From: Procambarus clarkii
Lineage: Eukaryota; Arthropoda; Malacostraca; Decapoda; Cambaridae
Direction: 5' to 3'
Length of the DNA stretch: 64,000 nt
Assembly (NCBI RefSeq): GCF_040958095.1
Contig: NC_091193.1
Span: 24,246,401-24,310,400, forward strand
Position 1 is the first letter of the stretch. The number at the start of each line of letters is the position of its first letter. The notes beneath the pieces are model-generated. The model worked only from the letters and a program-made list of their open reading frames with translations, searched no databases and was not told where the DNA came from. The translations under genes and the position numbers were made by a program. Below are positions 11,525-23,404 of this stretch, one piece after another.

Positions 11525-12974
11525 CAGGTGGAAGGCACGGTTTCCCTACAGAGTACCGGGACTCGCCAATAGAAGGTTGCAAAATTGTCTCCTTTGGCCT
11601 AAAGTCGGCGGTACGAGGGTATGCACAGTTGGTGTTTACGGCCTAGTAACCTGGTGACATCAAGAAACGCCTGAGATGACGTGAGCAATGATGGAAGACG
11701 AGATTCACCTGTTCTGCAAACAAGCAACCCGCCTCTACGACCTTCTAACATCACTCCTGCTAAGAGACACCGTTGGTACATCCAGTTCTGCTCTGCTGTG
11801 GTCATCTGCGACAAGTTTAACATCAAGACTACCGTGTGAACTGTGATTGATACGAAGGCGTGTGGACTGTCGAGAGCAAGATTAATGGCCGAAGTAACAG
11901 TATTCTACAGCTGTCACTTGGCACTCAGCTCTACTACACTCTGTCGTCATTCAGGAGTACCGGATGGGAGTACAAGAGGACCAGGTATTGATGTCTACAC
12001 ATGAGAAGAAGCAAGATCGACACCGTCATCGTTAGCGACTACATTCAGCATCCAGCAGCATCGATTTTTTTTTCTCGATTACTCAATATGAACAATTGAT
12101 ACAAACAACAAAGTTGGCTCTGAACATCTGTGTAAAGAACATCTGGACACTTTTGTTTAAATGTTGAAAAACAGATTTAGAATCGATACTTTTTAAATGT
12201 TGAAAAACAGATTTAAAATAATTCTGGTATAATATATGAAAATTTTACTCTATAAATTGGTCGGCAATCAAAATCGAAGCCCCTGTGTAATTGTCTCAGC
12301 CCAGAACAAACGGTTATGGAAAATTATGTTGTGCTATTTTTTGCAGAATGTTTGAACACAGGAGAGGCGGACCAATATAAACACTGACACTTCTAGTGAG
12401 TGAGAACACTTGGCTGTGCAGTCAGCTGAAACCTGTGATATAGTATAGGAATTTTTTTTTATATTTTTAGATACATGTAATAAACGTTAGGTGTGTTCCT
12501 TAACATGTCAAGGTTGACATTGATGGGGAGTGGTTAGTACACGGATGTGAACTTGATAGTTCCGTAGTACGCTCCCGGATGACTGAAAGTTCAGTCTGAT
12601 GATATAACTTTAATGTTTGTTTGAGCACGGTGTGGCCGGCTCTAGAGGACACATGGACTTGGCTAGTGAAGAGCCAAGAGAGTTTAATAGCTAGTTTTTT
12701 GATGGTAGAGTAGGGACATGTTATTTAGCTATGTCAGTAAGGATAGGATGTATGTTTCCTGATATTAGAGGATTGCTGTCAGTTGACAGCTGAGAAATTT
12801 ATGAAATATGAACATGGTTATTATGATGTTGGACTATTATTTGTCAAATTTTATTAGTTAGGTTAGCTTTTGTTTGTGGCATGAGTTGAATTGTGGGTTT
12901 GGATACTAAACCTCGTGAATTTTAACAAATTAACAAGGTTTACTAAGTGCTTGTGCGGGGGGGGGGGGGGGGGT
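11525..12974. other. Interior of the LTR-bounded insertion
   Basis: About 1.45 kb without a recognisable protein. An AATAAA-type signal lies near 12480. A G run at 12957-12973 adjoins the right repeat. Confidence 0.6.
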
Positions 12975-14210
12975 TGTAACAGACTAGGCTGTTGTAAGAA
13001 TTATCCAGAGTGGTTTATCGACAAAAGAGAATGGGAAGCTGAGCCGCATGGTGACCTGACCCCCAGGGGAATTCGCGGTGGAAATAACCGACGCTTTGTT
13101 CATATCTGCGTATAATGAATCATCCTATAGTATTCAGTAATTTAGAGAAAATTAGCCTTTATTCATTTTTATTAAAATTGTATTGTATAATAGTACTGGA
13201 TACAATATCAAGAGTATTCTAATTATTGAGTTTAAGTCACCATCAGTGACGTCACGAATCAGATCTAACTTTTAAAGCGGAGTGACCGGCGGTCATAGGT
13301 CATCAGGGGTTGACAGGTCTACTATTTCTCAAAGTTTTAATAATCATTTTTGTGATCGGGAACAGCTCTGCCGTTAGATGTTTGTAATTTAATTCAGTAA
13401 AATAATTCAACCAGTCTGGATCAATTAAGTACAACAGAGTTTAATTGTTATAACTTAACCTTGCTAAAGTAACTGGGTAAGCGATGCGGAACAATACAAT
13501 ACTCTGTCTGGGGTAGTCCAGACAAGGAAAAAATCAGTGTGATCTGCCGAGCAGCTGGGAGAGGTCAAAACATCTTACCTCTCCCCAAGACCAGCCCCAA
13601 CACCGAGAGCTGGAAAACATAGAGGTATAGTTGCTATGGTTATGTATAGAAATAGTCTTCTCATTTGCCATTCAGGTCAAGTAGGGAGTGTTAAAGTGAT
13701 AGGGAGTGAACACATTTAGATTTTGTTTTAGTTTTCTTTTAATAAATTAAATTTGTTATTAATTTGCATTTTATTGTTTCCATGTGTTTTATGTGTATAC
13801 TTGTCCTGGTCACGTGGTCCACACGAGGCAGAGTTGCATTGGGCGCCGATTCTAACATCGAATCGGAATTATCATTACCGTGTAATTTATTCCACACTCA
13901 AGGTCATCGTTTATAGTGGGGATCAAGCCCCTAGGTTGATTAATTAGCGTGATCGATCCAGGCCTCGATCATTGCTCTGTAGAGCTGGTCTGGTGGTGGC
14001 AGCATAGAGGCGACTCTAGGGTTTTGCCCAGAGCTTAGGTCACGTCATACTGGGTGTAGAATCCTAAGTCGGTCAATCGTCTTAGGACCACGTGGCGTGG
14101 AGTTGGCTTTGGTAAAAGTTTTGGAGTCCCTTGGTAGAGAAAAAGTAAGAATACGGGTAGAGGGAGTAGAAAGAAGGAAGAAAAGAGAGAGGAACCTAAC
14201 CCGTGTTACA
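12975..14210 (+). repeat. Right terminal repeat of the LTR-bounded insertion
   Basis: A 1236-bp unit from TGTAACAG to TGTTACA. It has an AATAAA-type signal near 13740 and a TGGTGGCAGC block near 13993, which resembles the primer-site region of many LTR elements. If that block is a true primer site, the LTR proper would be shorter and leader sequence would be included. Confidence 0.78.
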
Positions 14211-14214
14211 AGAG

Positions 14215-15000
14215 TACAAAACACAATCAAATCTGCCCATAGTAGGAAAACAGCAAATAAAGGATTTGGGAATAATAATGTCTGACGACCTAACGTTTAA
14301 GGAGCATAACCAAGCAAATATTGCGACAGCCAGAAAAATGATAGGATGGATTACGAGAACTTTCAAATCCAGGGATCCCATCACAATGGTTGTACTCTTC
14401 AAGTCACTTGTGTTGTCCCGTCTTGAGTACTGCTCAGTACTCACTTCCCCCTTCAGAGCAGGAGAGATTGCTGAAATAGAGGGAATACAGAGAACATATA
14501 CGGCACGCATAGACGCAATAAAGCACCTAAATTATTGGGATCGTCTCAAAGCCCTCCAAATGTACTCACTAGAAAGAAGACGAGATATCAAATAATATAC
14601 ACCTGGAAGATACTGGAGGGCCAAGTACCAAATCTACACAGTAAAATAACAACGTACTGGAGTGAACGATATGGAAGAAAATGTAGAATAGAACCAGTGA
14701 AGAGCAGAGGTGCCATAGGCACAATCAGAGAACATAGTATAAACATCAGAGGTCCGCGGTTGTTCAACGTCCTCCCAGCAAGCATAAGAAATATTGCCGG
14801 AACAACCGTGGACATCTTCAAGAGGAAACTAGATTTATTCCTCCAAGGAGTGCCGGACCAACCGGGCTGTGGTGGGTATGTGGGCCTGCGGGCCGCTCCA
14901 AGCAACAGCCTGGTGGACCAAACTCTCACAAGTCGAGCCTGGCCTCGGGCCGGGCTTGGGGAGTAGAAGAACTCACAGAACCCCATCAACCAGGTAACCA
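14215..15000 (+). mobile_element. CR1-like LINE ORF2, copy 1, 3' segment
   Basis: Continues the LINE after the LTR-bounded insertion: the post-RT region (LGIIMSDDLTFKEHN near 14267, LSRLEYCSVL near 14411) and the terminal domain (RGPRLFNVLPASIRN near 14749, VPDQPGCGGYVGLRA near 14847). Compared with the copy at 52.5-55.2 kb, a 4-bp loss near 14590 shifts the frame, so this copy is inactive. The 3' end is short, with a CCATCAACCAGGTAACCAGG repeat tail at about 14980-15005, and then the minisatellite resumes. Confidence 0.9.
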
Positions 15001-15007
15001 GGTATCT

Positions 15008-15497
15008 ACCAGGTGGGTCAAGGTGTATAAGACCCCGTTCCCCCCCCCCCGCCCCAGCTGCAGGAGGTGGGTCAAGGTATACAAGACCCCGCCCCCCCCC
15101 AGCTGCAGGAGGTGGGTCAAGGTGTATAAGACCCCGTCCCCCCCAGCTGCAGGAGGTGGGTCAAGGTTTATAAGACCCCGCCCCCCTCCCCCCAGCTGCA
15201 GGTGCTGGGTCAAGGTGTATAAGACCCCGTCCCCCCCAGCTGCAGGAGGTGGGTCAAGGTATACAAGACCCCGCCCTCCCCCCAGCTGCAGGAGGTGGGT
15301 CAAGGTGTATAAGACCCCGTCCCCCCCCCAGCTGCAGGTGGTGGGTCAAGGTATACAAGACCCCGCCCCCCTCCCCCCAGCTGCAGGAGGTGAGTCAAGG
15401 TATACAAGACCCCGCCCCCCCCCAGCTGCAGGAGGTGGGTCAAGGTGTATAAGACCCCGTCCCCCCCCCCAGCTGCAGGAGGTGGGTCAAGGTCTTA
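15008..15497. repeat. Minisatellite, right part (split by a LINE)
   Basis: About eleven units of the same CAGCTGCAGGAGGTGGGTCA/GTATAAGACCCCG repeat as 9019-9308. C-run length and the GTGTATAAG/GTATACAAG forms vary between units. Confidence 0.92.
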
Positions 15498-15536
15498 TAA
15501 AGCTTTAAAAGCACACTATCACCCAACCTAAGGCTG

Positions 15537-16168
15537 GCCAAGGTGTTTTGGTAACGTTGAGTCAGGTGTTTTGGTAACGTTGAGTCAGGTGTTTTGATAA
15601 CGTTGAGTCAGGTGTTTTGATAACGTTGAGTCAGGTGTTTTGGTAACGTTGAATCAGGTGTTTTGGTAACGTTGAGTCAGGTGTTTTTGGTAACGTTGAG
15701 TCAGGTGTTTTGGTAACGTTGAGTCAGGTGTTTTGGTAACGTTGAGTCAGGTGTTTTGATAACGTTGAGTCAGGTGTTTTGATAACGTTGAGTCAGGTGT
15801 TTTGATAACGTTGAGTCAGGTGTTTTGATAACGTTGAGTCAGGTGTTTTGGTAACGTTGAGTCAGGTGTTTTGGTAACGTTGAGTCAGGTGTTTTGGTAA
15901 CGTTGAGTCAGGTGTTTTGGTAACGTTGAGTCAGGTGTTTTGGTAACGTTGAGTCAGGTGTTTAGGTACCGTTGAGTCAGGTGTTTTGGTAACGTTGAGT
16001 CAGGTGTTTTGGTAACGTTGAGGCAGGTGTTTTGGTAACGTTGAGTCAGGTGTTTTGGTAACGTTGAGCCAGGTGTTTTGGTAACGTTGAGCCAGGTGTT
16101 TTGGTAACGTTGAGCCATGTGTTTTGATAACGTTGGGTCATGTGTTTTGATAACGTTGAGTCAGGTGT
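15537..16168. repeat. Tandem array, 23-bp unit
   Basis: About 27 copies of a 23-bp unit containing GTTTTGGTAACGTTGAGTCA. G/A variants at the GGTAACG/GATAACG position occur in blocks of adjacent copies. Confidence 0.95.
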
Positions 16169-17084
16169 TTAAAGTAAACGGTGAAAACTAACGAGGCACA
16201 TTTCGAGTCGTAGGTTCGAGCAGGAACAAGCGGCTACAAGTCGGACACTGACTTATGAAGATCTTTAATGAGTATTAAACTTATCTCTTGTGTAGCCGAC
16301 GGCACATTGTGCAGCCCGCCCTCGAGGTGTGCACGTCCATCCATCCGCCCACCCTAAACACGTTATCATCAATTTAAACGTTCAATATCGGTATTCCCTA
16401 AAATATAAATGAATTTTATATATTTGATTTTGGTGTATAGTTAGGCCTAGAATAGTATATGTTAAGTGCTTAGGTCCTGTTAAGTGCTTAGGTCCTATTG
16501 GTATATATTTGTATGTGTTGTATAGGAGTGTACATTTATTGAAGAATAACTTATTGTGCCACCAGCTGAATAACCAATGTAGGTGAAGAGGACAAGTTGA
16601 CTAGTTTAGTGACTATCAGAGAACAAGTTATTAAAGAGACTTTATAGTTATATAAGAGATTCGCAGCATGGCCAAACATTTGATAGCGGGTTGGAATACA
16701 GTGTTGTATACCTTGTATTGTGGCCGTGTTTGGCGAGACTCTTCACAGTGGTAGACGAACATGACTGTGGCAAGTTATCTTCAGTTAGATTACGTCTTCA
16801 GTCCATCAAAGATAGCACAGAGTTAACATAAAGTGCGGTGCTACACAGCCTTCCTGGTTTGGTGCCTTCTTTTGATAATTACTTACTGGCATAAAGTGCG
16901 AGTGATTGTTCGCAAAGCTCTATTGACACCTGATAATTAAAACTGAATTAGGCCTACCTGTTAGTGAGCAGAGCATCATAACATTGATGTGTCAGTAAGC
17001 ACTGGAGCCTCTACCCCTGCTCCACCACACACGTCACCTGCGTCACTCCCGCCACACCACCCCTCACAAACGTACCATAGGGAA
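16169..17084. other. Unassigned sequence with short dispersed-repeat matches
   Basis: No gene recognised. A block near 16576-16635 (GAAGAGGACAAGTTGACTAG) resembles 52190-52240, and the block at 16908-17000 shares sequence with the start of the 30-bp array at 7233-7260. Both suggest small dispersed repeats. Confidence 0.4.
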
Positions 17085-17170
17085 TGCACTAGTCAGTGAT
17101 GTGGTGGGAACAGACTCCATATACAGTTTCAAATGTAGCTATGATAGAGCCCAACATGCTCAGAGGAAGT
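17085..17170 (+). mobile_element. 3' coding end of a CR1-like LINE, out of order
   Basis: Encodes residues matching the extreme C-terminus of the 36710-38186 LINE family (SVYSFKCSYDRAQHAQRK-like). It lies upstream of the RT-thumb fragment that should precede it, so the piece has been rearranged or is from a separate insertion. Confidence 0.55.
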
Positions 17171-17177
17171 AGGTGGC

Positions 17178-17768
17178 ACAGCTGTTAAAGAGTTTAACCC
17201 AAGCAAATGTAATGTAATGAAGATAGGTGTAGAGAGCAGGAGACCAGATACAAGGTATCATTTGGGAGATGAAGTACTTCAAGAGTCAGAGAGAGAGAAA
17301 GATTTGGGGGTTGATATCACGCCAGACCTGTCCCCTGAAGCCCATATCAAGAGGAAAACATAACCGGAAAATGCCAGGTTAGCTAACAAAAGAACGGCAT
17401 TTAGAAACTTGTGTAAGGAATCTTTCAGAACTTTGTATACCGCATATGTCAGACCAATCCTGGAGTATGCAGCCCCAGCATGGAGTCCATATCTAGTCAA
17501 GCATAAGACTGAACTGGAAAAAGTTCAAAAGTTTGCCACCAGACTAGTACCCGAGCTGAGAGGTATGAGCTACGAGGAGAGACTACGGGAAATTAAACCT
17601 CACGTCACTTGAGAGATAGAAGAGTTAGAGGGGACATGATCACCACATACAAGATTCTCAGAGGAATTGATAGAGTAGATAAAGACAGGCTATTTATCAC
17701 AAGAGGCACACGAATTAGGGGACACAGGTGGAAACTGAGTGGCCAAAAGAGCCACAGAGAACAGCTAG
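17178..17768 (+). mobile_element. CR1-like LINE fragment (post-RT region)
   Basis: Encodes the segment after the RT active site: FNPSKCNVMKIG-like residues, SFRTLYTAYVRPILEYAAPA (about 17424), EKVQKFATRLVPELRGMSY (17518), then RRVRGDMITTYKILRGIDRV (17616). It is collinear with the minus-strand element at 36798-37500. At least two frame changes separate the open parts. The family is CR1-like, distinct from the FADDTK element at 9.3 kb. Confidence 0.85.
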
Positions 17769-17825
17769 GTGAGAACATCTCCCACACCCTGCACCCAACA
17801 CTCTCCTGTCAACACAAGACCCCAG

Positions 17826-17969
17826 CAACGGCACTTGCTACGCCGGGGAGGACGCCGGCGTACGAAGCGGCTCTCCAGAGGTGCTGCGGCGGCCGGCGAG
17901 CGTGGCGGCCAGGTACCGCTACAGCAACACGAGGCCCAACACACACACACGCCTCTCTGCGTATCTCGG
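17826..17969 (+). CDS. Candidate internal exon, unidentified
   Basis: A G/C-rich block in AT-rich surroundings. It is preceded by a pyrimidine-rich tract ending CCCCAG and followed by a consensus donor, CTCGG|GTAAGA at 17970. One frame reads without stops, including NGTCYAGEDAG and VAARYRYSNTRPNTH. Two other frames are also open, as expected in G/C-rich DNA. No partner exon was found in the window, so this may be chance. Function unknown. Confidence 0.2.
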
Positions 17970-18085
17970 GTAAGACAACACACAGTTAGCGTGTGACCAG
18001 GTGAGGGGTGACCACAGCTCGCCCCCCCCCCCTCACTCTCCCACCAGCCCTGGTGACGGGGGGCGCCACCTCCCACCCCTACCTC

Positions 18086-18332
18086 AGATGACACACTCGT
18101 AGCACACTCACATGAGACACTCGTAGCACACTCACATGTGGCACTCGTAGCACACTCACATGAGACACTCGTAGCACTCACATGAGACACTCGTAGCACA
18201 CTCACATGTGGCACTCGTAGCACACTCACATGAGACACTCGTAGCACACTCACATGAGGCACTCGTAGCACACTCACATGAGGCACTCGTAGCACACATG
18301 AGGCACTCGTAACAATCACTTGAGACACTCAT
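18086..18332. repeat. Tandem array, about 24-25-bp unit
   Basis: About ten copies containing CACTCGTAGCACACTCACAT, with GAGACA/GTGGCA/GAGGCA variants. The 187-codon minus-strand frame over it is an artefact of the repeat. Confidence 0.92.
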
Positions 18333-18565
18333 AGCGCACCCTAGAGGGTTATTAAGACCACCACAACATTACAAAGCAACAAGCAAGTATACTCCATACC
18401 TGAACACTGGCCAGACCTAAGGTAAACTCGGTGAATATAACAACACTGGAGACACACTGGAGTATACATGAGCAGGCAGGAACTCTCCCTCACTTGGGAA
18501 AATGTTTTAATCAATACAGACTACACCCACCACGGGCACTGGTATTATACACAGTGTTGTTTAGC

Positions 18566-18868
18566 AACAGTAGAGTCACCAGTGTTGGGTCACCACTGTA
18601 GGGTCACCACTGTGGGGTCACCACTGTTGGGTCACCACTGTTGGGTCACCACTGTTGGGTCACCACTGTAGGGTCACCACTGTGGGGTCACCACTGTTGG
18701 GTCACCACTGTTGGGTCACCACTGTTGGGTCACCACTGTAGGGTCACCACTGTGGGGTCACCACTGTAGGGTCACCACTGTTGGGTCACCACTGTTGGGT
18801 CACCACTGTAGGGTCACCACTGTAGGGTCACCACTGTAGGGTCACCCTATAGGGTCACCACTGTAGGA
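18566..18868. repeat. Tandem array, 14-bp unit
   Basis: About 21 copies of the 14-mer GGGTCACCACTGTT, with TT/TA/TG ends. Each unit holds the palindrome GGTCACC. Confidence 0.95.
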
Positions 18869-18869
18869 A

Positions 18870-18995
18870 AGGCTACGTGAAATGCACATCTCGACACTGG
18901 AAGACAGAAGAGTAAGGAGAGATGATCACTACCTACAAAATTCCTAGAGGAATTGACATTAACGCGGGTGGTACGCGAACAAGGGGACTCAGGTG
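18870..18995 (+). mobile_element. CR1-like LINE scrap
   Basis: Encodes a piece equivalent to RLREM-x-ISTLEDRRVRRD, the region after the thumb of the CR1-like elements at 17.2 and 37 kb. It is too short to place in a subfamily. Confidence 0.6.
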
Positions 18996-19228
18996 AAGAC
19001 ACCGTGTTCTCCCATATTAACAGGGCTTGATGAAAAACGTGAGTGACCTCTCGCCTACTCTGGTGATCTTGGGGGGTGGAGATCTGGGGCTTAAATACCC
19101 CAAAATTTTCATCCTTTTTAAGGCTCTGAGTTTGGTGCATTGAGTTTAGTGCGTATCAGCTATGCCAGGTGTTGTGAAGCATCTCTACTGGCGAGGGTTC
19201 AAGTCTCCTGGTGGGTGTGTCTAAAGTT

Positions 19229-19231
<3 letters not shown>

Positions 19232-19294
<63 letters not shown>
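19232..19294. repeat. (AT)n microsatellite
   Basis: A pure AT dinucleotide run directly beside a LINE tail. Confidence 0.97.
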
Positions 19295-19295
<1 letters not shown>

Positions 19296-19297
<2 letters not shown>

Positions 19298-19395
19298 TAT
19301 GTACTCACCTAGTTGTGTTTGCGGGGGTTGAGCTCTGGCTCTTTGGTCCCGCCTCTCAACAGGTGTACAGATTCCTGAGCCTATCGGGCTCTATG
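19296..19395 (-). mobile_element. 3' tail of the CR1-like LINE family
   Basis: Matches the 3' terminal part of the LINE at 36710-36812 (TTGCGGGGGTTGAGCTCTGG, TTTGGTCCCGCC and CCTGAGCCTA blocks). A third copy lies at 42623-42700. Each is a short 3'-anchored insertion next to a microsatellite. Confidence 0.75.
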
Positions 19396-19396
19396 T

Positions 19397-19419
19397 ATAT
19401 GTATGTGTGTGTGTGTGTA

Positions 19420-19470
<51 letters not shown>
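19397..19470. repeat. (GT)n microsatellite
   Basis: A GT run with a few TA interruptions; it adjoins the left end of the PLE copy. Confidence 0.95.
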
Positions 19471-19474
<4 letters not shown>

Positions 19475-19542
19475 CATGAAAATTAACACGTGATGAAAAA
19501 TGTGACAGTGTCAGACCACGGAGGAAGAATTGAAACAGGAAT

Positions 19543-19583
19543 TTCCTTAAGTACTTTCGTATATTAATACATCTTCAGAAGGA
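19543..19583 (-). ncRNA. Hammerhead-ribozyme-like fold, left PLE end
   Basis: Minus strand, 5' to 3': TTCCTT (stem I), CTGAAGA (matches the CUGANGA core), a self-complementary GTATTAATATAC stem II, GAAA, a minimal stem III around GTAC, then TT and AAGGAA (stem I, 6 of 6 paired). Hammerheads with very short stem III are established in PLE terminal repeats. Activity is not shown. Confidence 0.5.
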
Positions 19584-20480
19584 ATGATTTACAAGTCAAG
19601 TATTGGACATATATATAGGCAGGAGAGAGAGGTGAAGTGAGGTACAATGAAAAATGAATAGGAATTAGGTGGATACAAATAAGAGCCACAGAAGGCCTAT
19701 TGGCCCATACGAGGCAACTAATATTTATACCCACCAACAGGTCCACACATGTACAATAATAGCATAAGATAGTAATATTTACAATGAATTAGTGAGACAA
19801 ATGTGTAACAATCTTACTACTCAAATCGCCCTTTAATTGATCTATCAAAAATGTATCTAAGTTATATAAACCACTGCTAATGTTCAAATTACATTCTTTT
19901 GTAATCTGTATTAAAGCTGATTCAATTATGTTCCTATTGAAAGTGCTTTTACAATTCGTTATTGAAGAAGTCATCTCCCAATCAATTTGGTGAGCATCTT
20001 CTGGCAGATGAACAAAGCATTAGACAATTGGCCATGTCTTACAGAGTATTTATGTTGCGAAATTCTACATTTCAAATCTTTAGATGTTTGTCGAACATAG
20101 AACCTACTACAATCTTTACAAGGTATTTTATAAATGACACAATTATCACTACGAGGGCTGTTTCTAACTAATAGCTTACCAACAGTATTTTCGTAGCTAA
20201 ACAATACATGTATATCAAAAAGTTTCAAGGCCTTGACCATATTTTTAAACCCAGAGAAATATGGTAAACAGAACACATCCTTTGGGCAAATTTTTCCACC
20301 GCATATATTATTATAATATGTACGACGTGCTTTGCTACGGCAAACTTCAAAAAAACTCAATGAATAACAAAGCTTGAGACCAATAGAATCAATATTCTTA
20401 AACTCTTCATCTAAGAATTCTGGACTAACAACCCGATGTCCATTGTCCATTATATGTCCAATACTTGACTTGCAAATCAT

Positions 20481-20520
20481 TCCTTCTGAAGATGTATTAA
20501 TATACGAAAGTACTTTAGGA
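20481..20520 (+). ncRNA. Hammerhead-ribozyme-like fold, right PLE end
   Basis: The inverted twin of the motif at 19543-19583: TTCCTT, CTGAAGA, stem II GTATTAATATAC, GAAA and a 3' arm TAGGAA that pairs at five of six positions. Both core boxes are intact. Confidence 0.5.
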
Positions 20521-20593
20521 AATTCCTGTTTCAATTCTTCCTCCGTGGTCTGACATTGTCACATTTTTCCTCACGTGTTAATTTCCGTGATTT

Positions 20594-20610
<17 letters not shown>

Positions 20611-20677
<67 letters not shown>
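20611..20677. repeat. (AT)n microsatellite
   Basis: AT run between the PLE (after a short CA run) and a foldback element. Confidence 0.97.
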
Positions 20678-22450
<1,773 letters not shown>

Positions 22451-23404
22451 CTTCTCCCCTTCCCCTAGGTCGTCGGAATGTCCCCCCCCTTTCCCCTTGG
22501 TCGTCGGAATGACCGGGTTGTCGGAATGCTCCCCGCCCCGCCCTAGGGAACTGTGGTGTTCAATACACTGAAGAAGCACCCCCAATGCTTATAATTCACA
22601 CTTACAATACCACCACCTTAACACTAGGCAACCTTCTCCTCATAATGAGAGGAACAGTTATGTGGTAGTTATGGAGACTAATTTGTCTGGAATGAAGGTA
22701 AGGTGTGGAGAGGGGCATCAATTAATCCATACTGCAGCACCTGGGTACTGGAGATTAAACAAAAGGTAAAGAGGGGATGAGGTAGTGAAGAGAGAACTCA
22801 AGTAAGAAGAAGGTGGAGCGGACCAGCGTGAGCTGGATAGTGAGGGGGGGGGGGGGTGTCTAGCCTTCGCCAGATGGAGAGGCAGTGGTCTTAAGGTGAT
22901 GTGTGATCTCTGACCGTATTTTTCCCTGTCTAAGTTACTTAACATTTGTCAGTGTTAGAGTAGGGACTTATAGTTGGTTAATATCATATTTTGTTCTCAA
23001 TAAACTCATGTTAAACTTTTCCTCTAGTGTCAACTGTTGGGTCCTCTTATCCTCTGTGTATAGTTTTGTTAACAACCGGCCCGTAATTAATGAGAGTTAA
23101 AACAAAGGACTCTCCAAGTGAAGCAATGTTTCTGGCCTCATTGCTTGATATAACTAATGGTCAGGCAGGATGGTGGCAGCGTAGTTAGTTAATTCGTTGC
23201 CTGTGTAGCCTTTCCTTGGAAGGGAACCTTTGGTTCCGGTGTAACCATCAGCTTTACCTTTATCAATGTATAAAGTGTTACCAAGTGCAACCCGTAGGAA
23301 GCGTTCCTCAGTATATATTAGTATTACTCAGTATAGTCTAGGATACAGTATTTTTAGTGTACAATAATACTAGTGTTACAATCGTACATTATAATGCTAC
23401 AGAA
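22451..23404. other. Unassigned sequence, possible old LTR end
   Basis: Mostly plain sequence. It includes repeated CGTCGGAATG motifs near 22470-22530 and a G run near 22847. A possible AATAAA signal near 22999 and a GGTGGCAGCGTAG block near 23172 resemble an LTR end with a primer-site region. The resemblance is weak and no partner repeat was found. Confidence 0.3.

Larger units (their letters stand above)
11197..14210 (+). mobile_element. LTR-bounded insertion within the LINE
   Basis: It starts TGTAACAG and ends TGTTACA, giving TG...CA ends and a 7-bp terminal inverted repeat. It is flanked by a 4-bp target duplication, AGAG, at 11193-11196 and 14211-14214. The unoccupied site can be read in the other LINE copy (minus strand near 53283). 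A repeated end is visible at left and right, and a G run of about 17 bases precedes the right repeat, as a polypurine tract would. No gag or pol coding is seen inside, so it is a broken or non-autonomous fossil. The near identity of the shared end sequence points to a recent origin. Superfamily is not determinable. Confidence 0.85.
19471..20596 (-). mobile_element. Penelope-like element copy bounded by inverted repeats
   Basis: The minus-strand frame at 19971-20534 encodes a GIY-YIG nuclease of PLE type (NCVIYKIPCKDCSRFYVRQT, then LKCRISQHKYSVRHG and SNALF). The frame at 19789-19974 continues the C-terminus. The ends are inverted repeats of about 140 bp, 19471-19615 against 20455-20596, next to GT/CA microsatellites. 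Such inverted partial end copies are known for PLEs. The RT part is absent, so it is a partial, non-functional copy. Each end holds a hammerhead-like fold. Confidence 0.8.

Noticed and set aside
845-14210. One complete LTR element spanning the repeats at 0.8-2.3 kb and 13.0-14.2 kb
   Set aside because: The first repeat is clearly more diverged, and the second pair has its own target duplication inside a LINE. The span between them holds unrelated arrays.
18566-18868. CRISPR array
   Set aside because: Direct head-to-tail 14-bp units without unique spacers, in a eukaryotic-type sequence.
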